NCBI RefSeq assembly: GCF_004010155.1
Contig: NZ_RRYH01000007.1
Location: forward strand, 248,001-312,000
DNA from: Solirhodobacter olei
GTDB taxonomy: Bacteria > Pseudomonadota > Alphaproteobacteria > Rhodobacterales > Rhodobacteraceae
Direction: 5' to 3'
Length of the DNA: 64,000 nt
How positions within the stretch are numbered: position 1 is the stretch's first letter; each line of letters starts with the position of its first letter. Shown in pieces: positions 48,381-58,623 of this stretch. Below the pieces are notes generated by a model that saw nothing but the letters and a program-made list of their open reading frames with translations, made no database searches and was not told the DNA's origin. Both the position numbers and the translations under genes were made by a program.

Positions 48381-48673
48381 GCCCTGGCGGGCCGTCCTGA
48401 CGCAGAAGGGCAACGCCGTCGAACTTTGTCGGGAATGTGGCGGAATTGATGTGCCATTCCGCGCCCGCTCCGGTAAAATTGCAATCGTTGGGGGTGTTGC
48501 GGCGGCGGGCAACAATATGTTGGGCGCCGCGCAGCCCGGGGTCCGCGCACCCGCGGCGCAAGGGTGTCGCGCCGGACCGGGCCGCTCTTCCAGCTGATAC
48601 TGTCTTGGCAAGAACAAGAAAGGCCGGGGGCAATGTACCCCCGGCCTTCGCTTTTCGTCCGTTCCGGGCGGAA
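48381..48673. other. Intergenic region between mutT and infB
   Basis: A 293-base gap between convergent genes. It holds a dyad GCGGAAT...ATTCCGC (48440-48462), a perfect small palindrome CAACA-ATA-TGTTG (48510-48522) and, next to infB, the terminator at 48620-48648. No open frame with coding character was found. A short AT-rich stretch (GTAAAATTGCAATCG, from about 48474) could be part of a promoter for a small RNA, but I cannot support one. Confidence 0.4.
48620..48648 (-). terminator. infB: Intrinsic terminator of the rimP-nusA-ylxR-infB operon
   Basis: AAGGCCGGGGG (48620-48630) and CCCCCGGCCTT (48638-48648) form a perfect 11-bp stem with a seven-base loop. It lies 25 bases after the infB stop. 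The minus strand continues TTTCTTGTTC, a weak T-run; the plus strand continues CGCTTTTCG. Probably terminates both mutT and infB transcripts. Confidence 0.75.
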
Positions 48674-51181
48674 TCAGGCGAGCTTGCGCTCGACCTCCTC
48701 GCGCTCGAAGATTTCGATGACGTCGCCGGGGCGGATGTCTTCGTAATTCTCGAAGGCCATGCCGCATTCCTGGCCGGAGTTGACCTCCTTGACCTCGTCC
48801 TTGAAGCGCTTCAGCGTCTTCAGCGTGCCCTCGTGGATCACCACGTCGTCGCGCAGAAGCCGCACGCCGGCAGACCGCCGCGCCACGCCCTCGGTAACCA
48901 GGCAGCCCGCCACCTTGCCGACGCCGGAGACCTTGAAGACCTCCTTGATCTGGGCATAGCCGATGAAGTGCTCGCGCACCTCGGCCGACAGCAGGCCCGA
49001 GGCCGCCGCCTTCACGTCGTCCACCAGGTCGTAGATCACCGAGTAGTAGCGGATCTCCACGCCCTTCTGGTTGGCGCTGGCACGGGCAGAGGCATTGGCC
49101 CGGACGTTGAAGCCCAGGATCGGCGCGCCGCTGGCTTCCGCCAGACCCACGTCGGTATCGGTGATCGCGCCGACGCCGAAATGCAGAACCCGCACCCGGA
49201 CCTCGTCGTTGCCGATCTTCTCCATCGCCTGCACGATCGCTTCGGCGGACCCCTGCACGTCGGCCTTCACCAGAATCGGCAGCTCGGCCACGTTGGCATC
49301 GGCCTTGGCCTTCGCCATCAGCTGTTCCAGCGTCGTGGCAGCACCCGCCGCCGCGCGCTTGTCCTTCGCGGCGCTCTCGCGATAGTCCGCGATCTCGCGC
49401 GCCTGCGCCTCGGTCTCGACGACGTTGAGAACGTCACCGGCCTGCGGCGTGCCGTTGAGGCCGAGAACCTCGACCGGAACCGAAGGTCCGGCCTCGTCCA
49501 CGCGCTCGCCACGGTCGTTCTGCAGTGCGCGCACCTTGCCCCACTGCTCGCCGACGACGAAGATGTCGCCCTTGCGCAGCGTGCCGTTCTGGACCAGCAC
49601 GGTCGCCACCGGCCCACGGCCGACGTCCAGCTGCGCCTCGATCACGGCGCCAAGCGCGGCCCGCTTCGGGTTCGCCTTCAGTTCCAGGATTTCCGCCTGC
49701 AGCGCGATCGCTTCCAGCAGCTGGTCAAGGCCCTGGCCCGTGGTGGCCGAGACCTCCACGTCCTGCACGTCGCCCGACATGGCCTCCACGACCACCTCGT
49801 GCTGCAGCAGGTCGGTCCGCACCTTCTGCGGATTGGCCGACGGCTTGTCGATCTTGTTGATCGCCACGATCATCGGCACCTTGGCCGCCTTCGCGTGGTT
49901 GATCGCCTCGATCGTCTGCGGCATCACGGCGTCATCGGCGGCGACCACGAGCACGACGATATCCGTCACCTGCGCACCGCGGGCACGCATCGAGGTGAAG
50001 GCAGCGTGGCCCGGCGTGTCGAGGAAGGTCAGAACCGCCCCCGATTCGGTCGTCACCTGGTAGGCGCCGATGTGCTGGGTGATCCCGCCGGCTTCGCCGG
50101 AAACGACGTTCGCCTTGCGGATCGCATCCAGAAGCGAGGTCTTGCCGTGGTCGACGTGGCCCATGATGGTCACGACCGGCGGACGGGAGACGAGGTCTTC
50201 CGCCTTGTCCTCGACCGTGTCGATCACCTGCTCCACGTCGGCTTCGGAGACGCGGGTTGCGCGGTGGCCGAATTCCTCGATGACCAGCTCGGCGGTGTCG
50301 GCGTCGATGGTCTGGTTCATGGTGACCATCATGCCCATCTTCATGAGCGACTTGACCACGTCGGCGGCCCGTTCGGCCATCCGGTTGGCAAGCTCGGAGA
50401 CGATGATCGTCTCCGGCAGCTGCACGTCGCGGACCTGCTTCTCGGCCTTGACGTTCATGCCCATGGCCTTCTGGCGGGCCCGCTCCTGCTTGCGCTTCAT
50501 CGCGGCCAGCGAGCGCTGACGCCCGCCTTCGCCCGCAAGCGCCTCGTTCAGGGTCAGCTTGCCCGCGCGGCGGCCCTCGTCGCCGGCACGGCCCTTGCCG
50601 TTGCGGTTGTCGCCGCGTTCCTCGCGCTCGCGCTCGGATTTGCGCTGGACCGGGGGCCGGGCCGGGGCGCCGCCGCGCGGAGCGGCGGGCGCTTCGCCCG
50701 GGGCCGCGGCCGCAGCCGGGCTGGACTTGGCAGCCGCCTCGCGGGCGGCCTCGGCCTCGGCTTCCGCCTTGGCGCGGGCCTCTTCCTCGGCCTTGCGCTT
50801 CTGGGCTTCGGCCAGCTCGCGCTCTTCGCGCTCCTTGGCTTCCATCTCCTCGCGCTTGCGCTGGCGCTCTTCCTCGCGGGCGCGCGCCTCGGCTTCGCGC
50901 GCGGCCGTCTCGTCGGCCTCGCGCGCCTTGGCGGCCTGAACCGCCTTCAGCCGGCGTTCCATCTCCGCATCGCTGATGCCCGCGGGACGGCGCGACGGGT
51001 CGCCGACCGGCCCCGCCTTGCCTGCACCAGCACCCCCGGCCGGGCCGGGCTTCGGCACCACAACGCGCTTGCGCTTGGTCTCAACCAGGACGTTCTTCGT
51101 CCGGCCGTGGCTGAAGCTCTGCTTCACCTGACCCGACCGCGTTCCCAGCCCCAGCGTTTTCTTGCCGTCAGTATCGCTCAT
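48674..51181 (-). CDS. infB: Translation initiation factor IF-2
   Basis: 835 residues. The long N-terminus is highly charged, with coiled-coil patterns ([20 protein letters not shown]). The GTPase domain begins near 335: [15 protein letters not shown] (G1), DTPGHAAF (G3), NKIDKP (G4). C-terminal domains IV-VI follow, ending [16 protein letters not shown]. Positions initiator fMet-tRNA on the 30S subunit. Its ATG overlaps the ylxR stop (ATGA). Confidence 0.97.
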   Translation of the reverse strand: MSDTDGKKTLGLGTRSGQVKQSFSHGRTKNVLVETKRKRVVVPKPGPAGGAGAGKAGPVGDPSRRPAGISDAEMERRLKAVQAAKAREADETAAREAEARAREEERQRKREEMEAKEREERELAEAQKRKAEEEARAKAEAEAEAAREAAAKSSPAAAAAPGEAPAAPRGGAPARPPVQRKSEREREERGDNRNGKGRAGDEGRRAGKLTLNEALAGEGGRQRSLAAMKRKQERARQKAMGMNVKAEKQVRDVQLPETIIVSELANRMAERAADVVKSLMKMGMMVTMNQTIDADTAELVIEEFGHRATRVSEADVEQVIDTVEDKAEDLVSRPPVVTIMGHVDHGKTSLLDAIRKANVVSGEAGGITQHIGAYQVTTESGAVLTFLDTPGHAAFTSMRARGAQVTDIVVLVVAADDAVMPQTIEAINHAKAAKVPMIVAINKIDKPSANPQKVRTDLLQHEVVVEAMSGDVQDVEVSATTGQGLDQLLEAIALQAEILELKANPKRAALGAVIEAQLDVGRGPVATVLVQNGTLRKGDIFVVGEQWGKVRALQNDRGERVDEAGPSVPVEVLGLNGTPQAGDVLNVVETEAQAREIADYRESAAKDKRAAAGAATTLEQLMAKAKADANVAELPILVKADVQGSAEAIVQAMEKIGNDEVRVRVLHFGVGAITDTDVGLAEASGAPILGFNVRANASARASANQKGVEIRYYSVIYDLVDDVKAAASGLLSAEVREHFIGYAQIKEVFKVSGVGKVAGCLVTEGVARRSAGVRLLRDDVVIHEGTLKTLKRFKDEVKEVNSGQECGMAFENYEDIRPGDVIEIFEREEVERKLA

Positions 51182-51810
51182 GCGTCTTTCGTATCCTTCC
51201 CGGCAGCGCCGCCGCCGTTCAGCCCGCGCAACCGCGCGAGCTTTGCCGCTTCCTCTACAACACGGGTTGCGAGTCCACCAGCCGCAAGCGCGCCGTGTAT
51301 CGCATGTTCCCGGGCGAATGCCAAACCCATTTCCTGACGGCTCAGACAGCCGATGAGGCTGTCCGGACCCGCCGGTGGATGGAGCTTTGACTTGCCCCGT
51401 TCAGACCCGTCCGAGGCCTGGATCAGGACCGCCGCGCGGTCCTTGCCAAGCCAGTCTTTCACCTTCTCGTAGCCGACGACCGCCTCGCCCGCTTTCCGCG
51501 CGAGCGAGACCAGATCGACCACCCGGCGCGCGAGCTGGGCCTCGACATCCGCCGCCAGCCCCTCGGGCGCCGTCACGGCCTGCCTGGCCGCACGCGCGAA
51601 CAGTCCCTTCTTCGCCGCCTTCTCGATCGCCGCCCGGTCGGCAGAGACCCAGATGCCCCGCCCTGGCAGCCGCCCGAGAATGTCGGGAACGACCTCGCCG
51701 GCCGGCGAGACGACGAAGCGGATCAGCCCACCCTTGGGCTGAACCTCTCCAGTCACGATGCAGCGGCGCTCAGGCTCGTCCGCCGCCTTTCCGGCGCCGC
51801 CGCGCGTCAT
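51178..51810 (-). CDS. ylxR: YlxR-type RNA-binding protein with L7Ae-like domain
   Basis: 210 residues. Residues 15-90 are the YlxR/DUF448 fold ([37 protein letters not shown]). The C-terminal part (from about 105; [20 protein letters not shown]) resembles an L7Ae/ribosomal L30e-like RNA-binding domain, a fusion often seen in alphaproteobacteria. Location between nusA and infB is diagnostic. Start at 51810 preferred because a longer frame overlaps nusA. Role in RNA binding or transcription is inferred. Confidence 0.88.
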   Translation of the reverse strand: MTRGGAGKAADEPERRCIVTGEVQPKGGLIRFVVSPAGEVVPDILGRLPGRGIWVSADRAAIEKAAKKGLFARAARQAVTAPEGLAADVEAQLARRVVDLVSLARKAGEAVVGYEKVKDWLGKDRAAVLIQASDGSERGKSKLHPPAGPDSLIGCLSRQEMGLAFAREHAIHGALAAGGLATRVVEEAAKLARLRGLNGGGAAGKDTKDA

Positions 51811-51814
51811 GCTC

Positions 51815-53455
51815 TCAGGCCTCCTCCGCGCCCTCGGCGGCCGCACCCTCGAGCGCCTCGCCCTCCTCAGGCTCGGCATCGAGCGCTTCCAGCTCCGCCG
51901 GGTCGACCCAGCCAAGCATGACCCGAGCGGTCATGATCAGGTGCTGGGCTTCCTCCAGGCTCATCTCGAACTTTTCGAGGACGCCCTCATCCTTCTGGCG
52001 CTCGCCGTCGACTGTGGTCCAGCCGCCGGCCAGCTCCCAGTCGGCGCAGGTCGCGAAGTCCTCGAGCGTCTTCACCCCGTCCTCGGCCAGCGCTTCCACC
52101 ATCTGCGGCGTCAGCCCCTCGAACTGAACCAGGCTGTCCTCCACGCCCAGCTCGCGGGCATGTTCCAGCGCCTTGCGGTTCTGCTCTTCCAGGAAGTCGC
52201 GGGCGCGGGCCTGCAGCTCCTCGGCGGTGTCCTCGTCGAAACCGTCGATCGACAGCAGCTCGTCCTGCTCGACATAGGCCACTTCCTCGAGGTTGGTGAA
52301 GCCTTCGGCGACCAGAAGCTGCGCCATCATCTCGTCGATGTTCAGCGTGTCGATGAACAGCTGCGTACGCTCGGCGAACTCGGCCTGCCGGCGCTGGCTT
52401 TCCTCGGCCTCGGTCATGATGTCGATATCGAGCCCGGTCAGCTGCGACGCCAGCCGCACGTTCTGCCCGCGCCGCCCGATGGCGAGCGACAGCTGCTCGT
52501 CCGGCACCACGACCTCGATCTTGCCGGCTTCCTCGTCGATGACGACCTTGGAAACCTCGGCCGGCTGAAGCGCGTTCACAAGGAACGTGGCCTGGTCCTG
52601 GTTCCACGGAATGATGTCGATCTTCTCGCCCTGCAGCTCGTTCACCACGGCCTGGACGCGGCTGCCGCGCATACCGACACAGGCGCCGACCGGGTCGATC
52701 GAACCGTCATAGGAGATCACGGCGATCTTGGCGCGCGAGCCCGGGTCGCGGGCGACGGCCTTGATCTCGATGATGCCATCGTAGATCTCCGGCACTTCCA
52801 TCTTGAACAGCTCGGCCATGAACTGCGGATCGGTGCGGCTCAGGAAGACCTGCGGGCCCCGCGCCTCGCGGCGCACATCCTTGATGTAGCAGCGGATGCG
52901 GTCGTTCGGGCGATAGCTTTCGCGGCCGATCTTCTCGTTGCGGCGCAGCACGCCTTCGCCACGGCCGATATCGACGACGATATTGCCGTATTCCTCGCGC
53001 TTGACGATCCCGTTGATGATCGTGCCCTTGCGGTCCTTGAATTCCTCGAACTGGCGGTCGCGCTCCGCTTCGCGGACCTTCTGCAGGATCACCTGCTTGG
53101 CCGACTGCGCCGCGATCCGGCCCATCTCGACCGGCGGCACCTCGTCGATCAGCTCCTCGCCGATCTCGGCATCCGGCTTGATCCGCTTCGCCTGGTCCAG
53201 CGTCAGCTGGGCGGAGTGGTTCTCGATCTCCTCCTCCGGCGTGACGGTGCGGACGCGGGTGAAGGTGGCGCGGCCGGTCTTGCGGTCGATATGCACGCGG
53301 ATGTCCAGCTCGGCCCCGTAACGCGACTTTGCCGCCCGGGCGAGGCTGTCCTCCATCGCCTGGATCACCAGGTCCGGGTCGATCATCTTCTCCCGCGCCA
53401 CCGCCTCGGCGGTCTGCAGAAGTTCCAGCTGGTTGGCAGAGGTGATTGCCATCAT
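51815..53455 (-). CDS. nusA: Transcription termination/antitermination factor NusA
   Basis: 546 residues. N-terminal RNA-polymerase-binding domain, S1 domain (about 135-200), two KH domains ([42 protein letters not shown]) and two C-terminal acidic repeats, ending in a Glu/Ala-rich tail. Two adjacent ATGs (53455 and 53452) are possible. Acts in pausing, termination and antitermination. NusA controls its own operon in E. coli; the leader hairpin before rimP makes this possible here. Confidence 0.96.
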   Translation of the reverse strand: MMAITSANQLELLQTAEAVAREKMIDPDLVIQAMEDSLARAAKSRYGAELDIRVHIDRKTGRATFTRVRTVTPEEEIENHSAQLTLDQAKRIKPDAEIGEELIDEVPPVEMGRIAAQSAKQVILQKVREAERDRQFEEFKDRKGTIINGIVKREEYGNIVVDIGRGEGVLRRNEKIGRESYRPNDRIRCYIKDVRREARGPQVFLSRTDPQFMAELFKMEVPEIYDGIIEIKAVARDPGSRAKIAVISYDGSIDPVGACVGMRGSRVQAVVNELQGEKIDIIPWNQDQATFLVNALQPAEVSKVVIDEEAGKIEVVVPDEQLSLAIGRRGQNVRLASQLTGLDIDIMTEAEESQRRQAEFAERTQLFIDTLNIDEMMAQLLVAEGFTNLEEVAYVEQDELLSIDGFDEDTAEELQARARDFLEEQNRKALEHARELGVEDSLVQFEGLTPQMVEALAEDGVKTLEDFATCADWELAGGWTTVDGERQKDEGVLEKFEMSLEEAQHLIMTARVMLGWVDPAELEALDAEPEEGEALEGAAAEGAEEA

Positions 53456-53468
53456 CGTCTCCTGGGGC

Positions 53469-54086
53469 TCAGTGTTTCACGGGCGCGGGTGTGTCCTCGT
53501 CGCCGCCCTCATCCTCGTCGTCTTCGATCTCGTCGAACTGGCTTTCGTCGATCACGCCGGAGGCCTTCTTCTGGCGCAGCATCTCGGTGATCAGCTCGTC
53601 GGTCAGCACCAGCTTCGCGTCCGAGAGCCAGTCGAAGTCCAGGCCGATCGTCACCGGGTCCTCGTCCTTGCCGCCCTCGATCTCGATCAGCACCTCGTTG
53701 CCCTCGGTGCCCTGCAGGAACCCCTTGAAGCGGCGGCGGCCGTCGATCAGCTCGGTGGTCTCGATCCGCGCTTCCCAGCCGGACCAGATGTCGAAATCCT
53801 TCAGCCGGGTCAGCGGCCGGTCGATCCCGGGGGAGGAGACCTCGAGGACGTAGTTCTCCTCGATCGGGTCTTCAACGTCCAGCACGGCCGACACGGCGGT
53901 AGAGATCTTGGCGCAGTCCTCGACCTCGATGCCGCCCTCGGGGCGGTCGGCCATGATCTGCAGCGTGCGGGTGTTGCCGCCCATCAGGCGGATGCGCACC
54001 AGTTCATAGCCGAGCCCCTCGATGGTCGGGGTCACGATCTCGGCGAGGCGCCGGTCGATGGCAGTCTTGGCGATCAGGTCGGTCAT
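53469..54086 (-). CDS. rimP: Ribosome maturation factor RimP
   Basis: 205 residues. Core: [20 protein letters not shown], then [21 protein letters not shown] and the signature [20 protein letters not shown] longer acidic C-terminal tail ([15 protein letters not shown]) is normal in alphaproteobacteria. Needed for 30S subunit assembly. Start at 54086 ([13 protein letters not shown]); an alternative ATG at 54128 lies inside the leader hairpin and would add 14 residues. First gene of the operon. Confidence 0.92.
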   Translation of the reverse strand: MTDLIAKTAIDRRLAEIVTPTIEGLGYELVRIRLMGGNTRTLQIMADRPEGGIEVEDCAKISTAVSAVLDVEDPIEENYVLEVSSPGIDRPLTRLKDFDIWSGWEARIETTELIDGRRRFKGFLQGTEGNEVLIEIEGGKDEDPVTIGLDFDWLSDAKLVLTDELITEMLRQKKASGVIDESQFDEIEDDEDEGGDEDTPAPVKH

Positions 54087-54096
54087 CCGGCATCCG

Positions 54097-54125
54097 AAAA
54101 TAAAAAGACGGGCGCGCGGCCCGTC
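54097..54125 (-). terminator. Terminator-like hairpin in the rimP leader
   Basis: Read on the minus strand, GACGGGC (complement of 54119-54125) pairs with GCCCGTC (complement of 54107-54113) over five bases of loop and is followed by TTTTTATTTT. It ends 11 bases before the rimP ATG. This is an intrinsic terminator lying inside the operon leader, so it likely serves as an attenuator. Confidence 0.65.
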
Positions 54126-54177
54126 CATCCCTCCGGTGGGCTTCAGGTTTGGACCCCGAAGCGCCGCTGTTGAAGGC

Positions 54178-54206
54178 GATATAGGCCAGCGCGGGTGAGT
54201 CTGCAA
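54178..54206 (-). promoter_or_regulatory. Sigma-70 promoter of the rimP-nusA-ylxR-infB operon
   Basis: On the minus strand TTGCAG (complement of 54201-54206) and TATATC (complement of 54178-54183) are separated by exactly 17 bases. The start would fall near 54171, giving a leader of about 85 bases before the rimP ATG. Confidence 0.55.
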
Positions 54207-54430
54207 GCGCCTTCGCGGGGGAGTGGGCCCCTCGGCCCGAAACAGCGGTGCGAGAGCCCCGCGGGGCCAGCGCCCGTCCGCCCCGTCGCACCTTCGGTGC
54301 GCCACCATACGTTGGCACGCCTCCGGCCTGACGGGCGGGCACCGGCCCTCTTATCCGAGCAAGACGCCGTAGGGTGCGCATTCATTGCGCACCGTTCACC
54401 GCCCCCCCCGCGGATGGGCGCAGCCCCTCC

Positions 54431-54898
54431 TCAGCCCGCCGTCCCGTCCCTCGGGTTGTTCCGCACGATCCAGAGGTTCAGCGCCGCCGCCAGCGTCAGC
54501 CAGCCGAGATACGGCAGCACCAGCAGCCCCGCCACCCAGTCGAGCGGCCAGAAGGTCACGAACATCGCCGCCACCGCCAGCCAGAGGATCGCCATCACGA
54601 CAAGGCTCATCCGCATCCGGTGCGCGCCGAAGAAGACCGGGGTCCAGAGCGTGTTGAACGCGATCTGCATCGCCCAGAAGGCCAGCGCCATGCCGCTGCC
54701 GGGCTGCGCCGCCACCCGGCTCGCCGCATAGCTGCTCAGCAGGTAGAGGACCGACCAGGCGACCGGGAACACCCAGCGCCCCGGCGTCCAGGTGGGCTTG
54801 TTCAGCGAACTGTACCAGGCGCCGGGCGGGAACAGCACGCCCGTCGCCGCCCCGGCCGCCGAGGCCGCAAGAAAGATCAGAAAAAGGTCGGGATGCAT
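54431..54898 (-). CDS. tspO: TspO/MBR family protein
   Basis: 155 residues with five hydrophobic segments. The signature WYSSLNKPTWTPGRWVFPVAWSVLY is clear, and NTLWTPVFFGAHR follows. TspO binds tetrapyrroles; in Rhodobacter it is an outer-membrane regulator of photosynthesis gene expression. Presence of the gene is compatible with, but does not prove, a phototrophic host. The 199-base upstream region holds copy B of the CGGT repeat element. Confidence 0.92.
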   Translation of the reverse strand: MHPDLFLIFLAASAAGAATGVLFPPGAWYSSLNKPTWTPGRWVFPVAWSVLYLLSSYAASRVAAQPGSGMALAFWAMQIAFNTLWTPVFFGAHRMRMSLVVMAILWLAVAAMFVTFWPLDWVAGLLVLPYLGWLTLAAALNLWIVRNNPRDGTAG

Positions 54899-55011
54899 CG
54901 TGCGCTCCTGTGGTCACTGCCCGCCATACCTAGGGCATGACGGGGCAGGATTCACGCCGCCCGGCGGGGCGTTGTGCGAAGCGCCGCCCCACCGTCCCGA
55001 AATACGGTATC

Positions 55012-55082
55012 TTACGGTGCGAAAGCGGTAGCAAATCGGTGCTCTATCGGTGCCCCTATTTTTCCTGCTTTCCCAACCGTTT
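55012..55082. repeat. CGGT 11-bp phased repeat element, copy B
   Basis: CGGT occurs at 55015, 55026, 55037 and 55048, exactly 11 bases apart, with a further one at 55005. ATTTTT begins ten bases after the last unit and CCGTTT lies at 55077-55082, matching the layout of copy A at 5230-5299. The element is about 115-150 bases upstream of tspO and just past the xylA stop. Confidence 0.7.
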
Positions 55083-55097
55083 GGTCCCCGCGTCGGT

Positions 55098-56402
55098 TCA
55101 GACGAAGCGGTTCCAGATATTCTCCAGCCGCTCCTGCCGCCCGGATTTCGGCTGCGGGTTGATCCCGTCCTTGAGCACCCGCGCGGCGATCCCGTCGAGC
55201 GTTCCCGAGGCCAGCATCTCCTGCGCCTCAGCCCGCTCCCAGCCCGCGTAGCGCGCCTTGCGCGCGGCCTCCAGGGACCCGTCCTCCAGCGCCGCCGCGG
55301 CCGCCTTCAGGCCGCGCGCGCAGACGTCCATCGCGCCGGCATGCGCCAGGATAAGGTCTTCCGGATCAAGGCTTTGCCGGCGGATTCGCGCGTCGAAATT
55401 GGTCCCGCCCGTGGTGAAACCCCCGGCCTTGAGGATCTCGTAATAGGCCACGGCCACCTCCGGCACGTTGTTGGGGAACTGGTCGGTGTCCCACCCGGAC
55501 TGGTAGTCGTTCCGGTTCATGTCGATCGACCCGAAGATGCCCAGGCTCGTGGCCATTGCGATCTCGTGCTCGAAGCTGTGCCCGGCGAGGATCGCATGGC
55601 CCTGCTCGATGTTCACACGGATCTCATTCTCCAGCCCGAACCGCTTCAGGAACCCGTAAACCGTTGAAACATCGTAATCATATTGATGCTTCGAGGGTTC
55701 CTGCGGCTTCGGCTCGATCAGGATCGTGCCCTTGAACCCGATCTTGTGCTTGTAGTCGACGACCATGTGCAGGAACCGCGCCATATGCTCCGCCTCGGCC
55801 CCGAGGTCGGTGTTCAGCAGCGTCTCGTACCCTTCGCGCCCGCCCCACAGGACGTAGTTCTCGCCCCCGAGCTTGTGGGTCGCATCGATGCAGGTCTTCA
55901 CCGTCGCCGCGGCGAAGGCGAAGATGTCCGGATCGGGGTTCGTCGCCGCGCCCGCCATGTATCGGCGGTTGGTGAAGAGGTTCGCCGTGCCCCAGAGAAG
56001 CCGCGTCTTGGACCGCTCCATCTTGGCGGCGAAATAGTCGACAATCTCTTCCAGGTTGCGGGTATTCTCTGCGAAATCAGCGCCTTCCGGGCGTACGTCG
56101 GCATCGTGGAAGCAGAAGAACGGCGCGCCGAGCAGGTCGAACATCTCGAAGGCCACATCCGCCTTCTGCTTGGCGCCGGCCATGCCGCCGTCGAACCAGG
56201 GCCGCTGGAAGGTGCGCCCGCCGAACGGGTCACCGCCCTCGTAGGCGAAGGAATGCCAGTAGGCCACGGCAAAGCGGAGGTGATCCTCCATCCGCTTGCC
56301 CATCACCACCTCGTCGGGGTTGTAATGATGGAAGGCAAAATCGTTGGCGCTGTCCGGCCCCTCGTAGCGAAGTGCCGGGATTCCCTTGAAAAAGTCACTC
56401 AT
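55098..56402 (-). CDS. xylA: Xylose isomerase
   Basis: 434 residues, the long (class II) form. Metal and substrate signatures [52 protein letters not shown] and the catalytic His in [12 protein letters not shown]. Converts D-xylose to D-xylulose. Nine bases after xylB, in the same leftward unit. The array element follows its stop. The full pathway to xylulose 5-phosphate is encoded here. Confidence 0.97.
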   Translation of the reverse strand: MSDFFKGIPALRYEGPDSANDFAFHHYNPDEVVMGKRMEDHLRFAVAYWHSFAYEGGDPFGGRTFQRPWFDGGMAGAKQKADVAFEMFDLLGAPFFCFHDADVRPEGADFAENTRNLEEIVDYFAAKMERSKTRLLWGTANLFTNRRYMAGAATNPDPDIFAFAAATVKTCIDATHKLGGENYVLWGGREGYETLLNTDLGAEAEHMARFLHMVVDYKHKIGFKGTILIEPKPQEPSKHQYDYDVSTVYGFLKRFGLENEIRVNIEQGHAILAGHSFEHEIAMATSLGIFGSIDMNRNDYQSGWDTDQFPNNVPEVAVAYYEILKAGGFTTGGTNFDARIRRQSLDPEDLILAHAGAMDVCARGLKAAAAALEDGSLEAARKARYAGWERAEAQEMLASGTLDGIAARVLKDGINPQPKSGRQERLENIWNRFV

Positions 56403-56411
56403 GGTCAGTCC

Positions 56412-57854
56412 TCAGGAGGTCAGGCCCGACACCGCCCGCTGGGCGGTACGGTAACGGGCATGGGCCGCGTCGAATGCCGCGGAAAGATTGGGTTCGGGCT
56501 CGATGACCCTGGCGATGGCCGGGGCGGTGGCGATCTCTGCGCCCGCACCGGTCGCGGCCATCAGGGCCAGCCGCGCCGCGCCGAAGGCGCCGCCGAAATC
56601 GCCCGAGACGGGCAGTTGCACGGGCGTGCCGAGCGCCGTCGCGATCGCCTTCAGCCAGTAGTCGGACCGCGAGCCGCCACCGACGGCCTGCAGGCTCTCG
56701 ATCTTCGTGCCGGTCGCGGCCAGCGCGTCCCGGCAGTCGCGGATGGCGAAGGTCACGCCCTCCAGCACAGCCCGCGTCGCCGCCGCGCGGTCGGTCGCAT
56801 GCTCGAGACCCAGGAAGGCGCCGCGGATCGCGGCATCGTTCAGGGGTGTCCGCTCACCCCCGAGATAGGGCAGGAACAGGGTCTTGCCCGGGACTTCCAG
56901 CGCTCCGAGGCCGCCGGTCAGATCCGCCGCGTCGGAGCCGACGAGACCAGCGAACCAGTTCAGTGCGTCAGTCGCGGCGAGGATCACGCCCATCTGGTGC
57001 CAGGTGTCCGGCAGGGCGTGGCAGAAGGTATGGACGGCGGTTTCCGGATCCGGCTGGTAGCCGTCGTTCGCCGCGAAGAGGACACCCGAGGTGCCGAGCG
57101 AGACGAAGGCCTCGCCCGCCCGCACCACGCCGACGCCGACGCCCGAGGCCGCATTGTCACCGCCACCACCGGCCACCACCACGTTGCGCGGCAGGCCCCA
57201 GCGGGTAGCAAGCTCCGGCCGGATCATGCCCGACACCTCGGAACCTTCGACCAGCCTCGGCATATTGTCGCGCGACAGCTCTGTCGCGGCCAGAAGCCCG
57301 TCCGACCAGTCCCGCGCGCCGGTGTCGAGCCAGCTGGTGCCCGCCGCGTCCGACATCTCGGCGACATGATCGCCGGTGAGCCAGAGCCGCAGGTAATCCT
57401 TCGGCAGCAGCACCTTGGCGATGCGGTCGAAGATCTTCGGCTCGTGCTTGCGGACCCAGACCAGCTTCGGCGCGGTGAAGCCGGGGAAGACGATGTTGCC
57501 GGTAACCTCGCGGAACACCGGATCGGCGTCCAGTTCCGCCGCCTCGGCGAAGGCGCGGGTGTCGTTCCAAAGGATGCAGGGTCTCAGCACCTCGCCGGAG
57601 GCGTCGATCAGCGTCGCCCCGTGCATCTGCCCAGACAGGCCCAGGCCGCGCACGGCCGACAGCGAATGCTGTGCGGCCAGCGCGTCGAAGACCTGTTCGG
57701 CGGCGGCGATCCAGTCCGCCGGCGACTGTTCCGACCAGCCGTCGGCTGGCCGGCTGACGGTGAGCGGGGCCGAAGCCTCCGCCACCATCTTCTGCGCGTC
57801 ATCGATGAGGATGGCTTTGAGGCCCGAAGTGCCCAGATCGAGCCCGAGATACAT
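56412..57854 (-). CDS. xylB: Xylulokinase
   Basis: 480 residues of the FGGY carbohydrate kinase family. ATPase start YLGLDLGTSGLKAILID, later LSGQMHGATLID, and SLGTSGVLFAAND in the C-terminal ATPase half. Phosphorylates D-xylulose to xylulose 5-phosphate for the pentose phosphate pathway. One base separates its start from the stop of the ABC ATPase gene, so the genes are probably one operon. Confidence 0.95.
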   Translation of the reverse strand: MYLGLDLGTSGLKAILIDDAQKMVAEASAPLTVSRPADGWSEQSPADWIAAAEQVFDALAAQHSLSAVRGLGLSGQMHGATLIDASGEVLRPCILWNDTRAFAEAAELDADPVFREVTGNIVFPGFTAPKLVWVRKHEPKIFDRIAKVLLPKDYLRLWLTGDHVAEMSDAAGTSWLDTGARDWSDGLLAATELSRDNMPRLVEGSEVSGMIRPELATRWGLPRNVVVAGGGGDNAASGVGVGVVRAGEAFVSLGTSGVLFAANDGYQPDPETAVHTFCHALPDTWHQMGVILAATDALNWFAGLVGSDAADLTGGLGALEVPGKTLFLPYLGGERTPLNDAAIRGAFLGLEHATDRAAATRAVLEGVTFAIRDCRDALAATGTKIESLQAVGGGSRSDYWLKAIATALGTPVQLPVSGDFGGAFGAARLALMAATGAGAEIATAPAIARVIEPEPNLSAAFDAAHARYRTAQRAVSGLTS

Positions 57855-57855
57855 T

Positions 57856-58623
57856 TTATGCGGCCTTTTCCGGATGTTTCCCTAGGATGATCATGCCCAG
57901 AAGGTCGTCTTCCGTCACGTCCTTGACGTTCACGGTTCCGACAAGTTGGCCGTTCTTCATCACGCTGGCCCGATCGCAAAGCTCCATCACCGCATGGATG
58001 TCATGGTCGATGAGGAAGATGCCGAGGCCCTGACGCTTCAGCTCGTGGATCAGGTCCGCGACCATCTGCGTCTCATGCGGGCCAAGGGCCGCGGTGGGTT
58101 CGTCCATGATCAGGATGCGCGCGTTGAAATAGACCGCGCGGGCGATCGCCACGGACTGCCTCTGCCCGCCTGAGAGGGCCGAGACCGGGTCCTTGAACTT
58201 GCGGAAGTTGGGGTTGAGACGGTGCATGATCTTGCGCGTCTCGGCCTCCATGTGGGCGTCGTCCACGAAGCCCATCGGCGTCACCAGCTCTCGCCCCAGG
58301 AAGAGGTTCGAGGAGGCGTCGAGATTGTCGGCCAGCGCCAGCGTCTGGTAGATCGTCTCGATATTGTAGGCGCGGGCGTCGCGCGGGTTGTTGATCGTGG
58401 CCTTCTGGCCGTTGATGAAGATCTCGCCCGCGTCCTGGTGGTAGGCGCCCGACAGGCACTTGATCAGGGTCGATTTGCCGGCCCCGTTGTGGCCCAGAAG
58501 ACCGACCACCTCGCCGGGGTAGAGGTCGACCGAGACATGGTCGACCGCCTTGATCCCGCCGAAGGCGATGGAGATGTCGCGCATCTCCACAAGGGGCGTG
58601 CCGCGTTCGTTCATGGCCGTCAT
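57856..58623 (-). CDS. xylG: Xylose ABC transporter ATPase (single domain)
   Basis: 255 residues with one complete nucleotide-binding domain: Walker [15 protein letters not shown], signature [15 protein letters not shown], Walker [14 protein letters not shown] and H-loop [11 protein letters not shown]. Classical XylG/RbsA ATPases have two fused domains (about 500 residues), so this is the half-size form, which would dimerise. The start at 58623 (MTAMNERG) overlaps the permease stop (ATGA). Function is inferred from the cluster. Confidence 0.88.
   Translation of the reverse strand: MTAMNERGTPLVEMRDISIAFGGIKAVDHVSVDLYPGEVVGLLGHNGAGKSTLIKCLSGAYHQDAGEIFINGQKATINNPRDARAYNIETIYQTLALADNLDASSNLFLGRELVTPMGFVDDAHMEAETRKIMHRLNPNFRKFKDPVSALSGGQRQSVAIARAVYFNARILIMDEPTAALGPHETQMVADLIHELKRQGLGIFLIDHDIHAVMELCDRASVMKNGQLVGTVNVKDVTEDDLLGMIILGKHPEKAA

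Larger units (their letters stand above)
54087..54430 (-). other. Leader and upstream region of the rimP operon
   Basis: A 344-base gap between tspO and rimP, both read leftward. It contains the rimP promoter (54178-54206), a transcribed leader of about 85 bases with an internal GCTTC/GAAGC hairpin, and the T-tract hairpin at 54097-54125. The part nearer tspO (54207-54430) contains GC-rich short dyads such as GTGCGCA...TGCGCAC at 54374-54392, probably the 5' barrier or the tspO 3' end. No gene seen. Confidence 0.5.

Noticed and set aside
48437-51337. A 966-codon open frame antisense to infB
   Set aside because: Shadow of the GC3-rich infB gene; repetitive Leu/Arg/His content, no domain.
55683-57890. 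A 735-codon open frame antisense to xylA and xylB
   Set aside because: Composition-driven; both xyl genes are firm.
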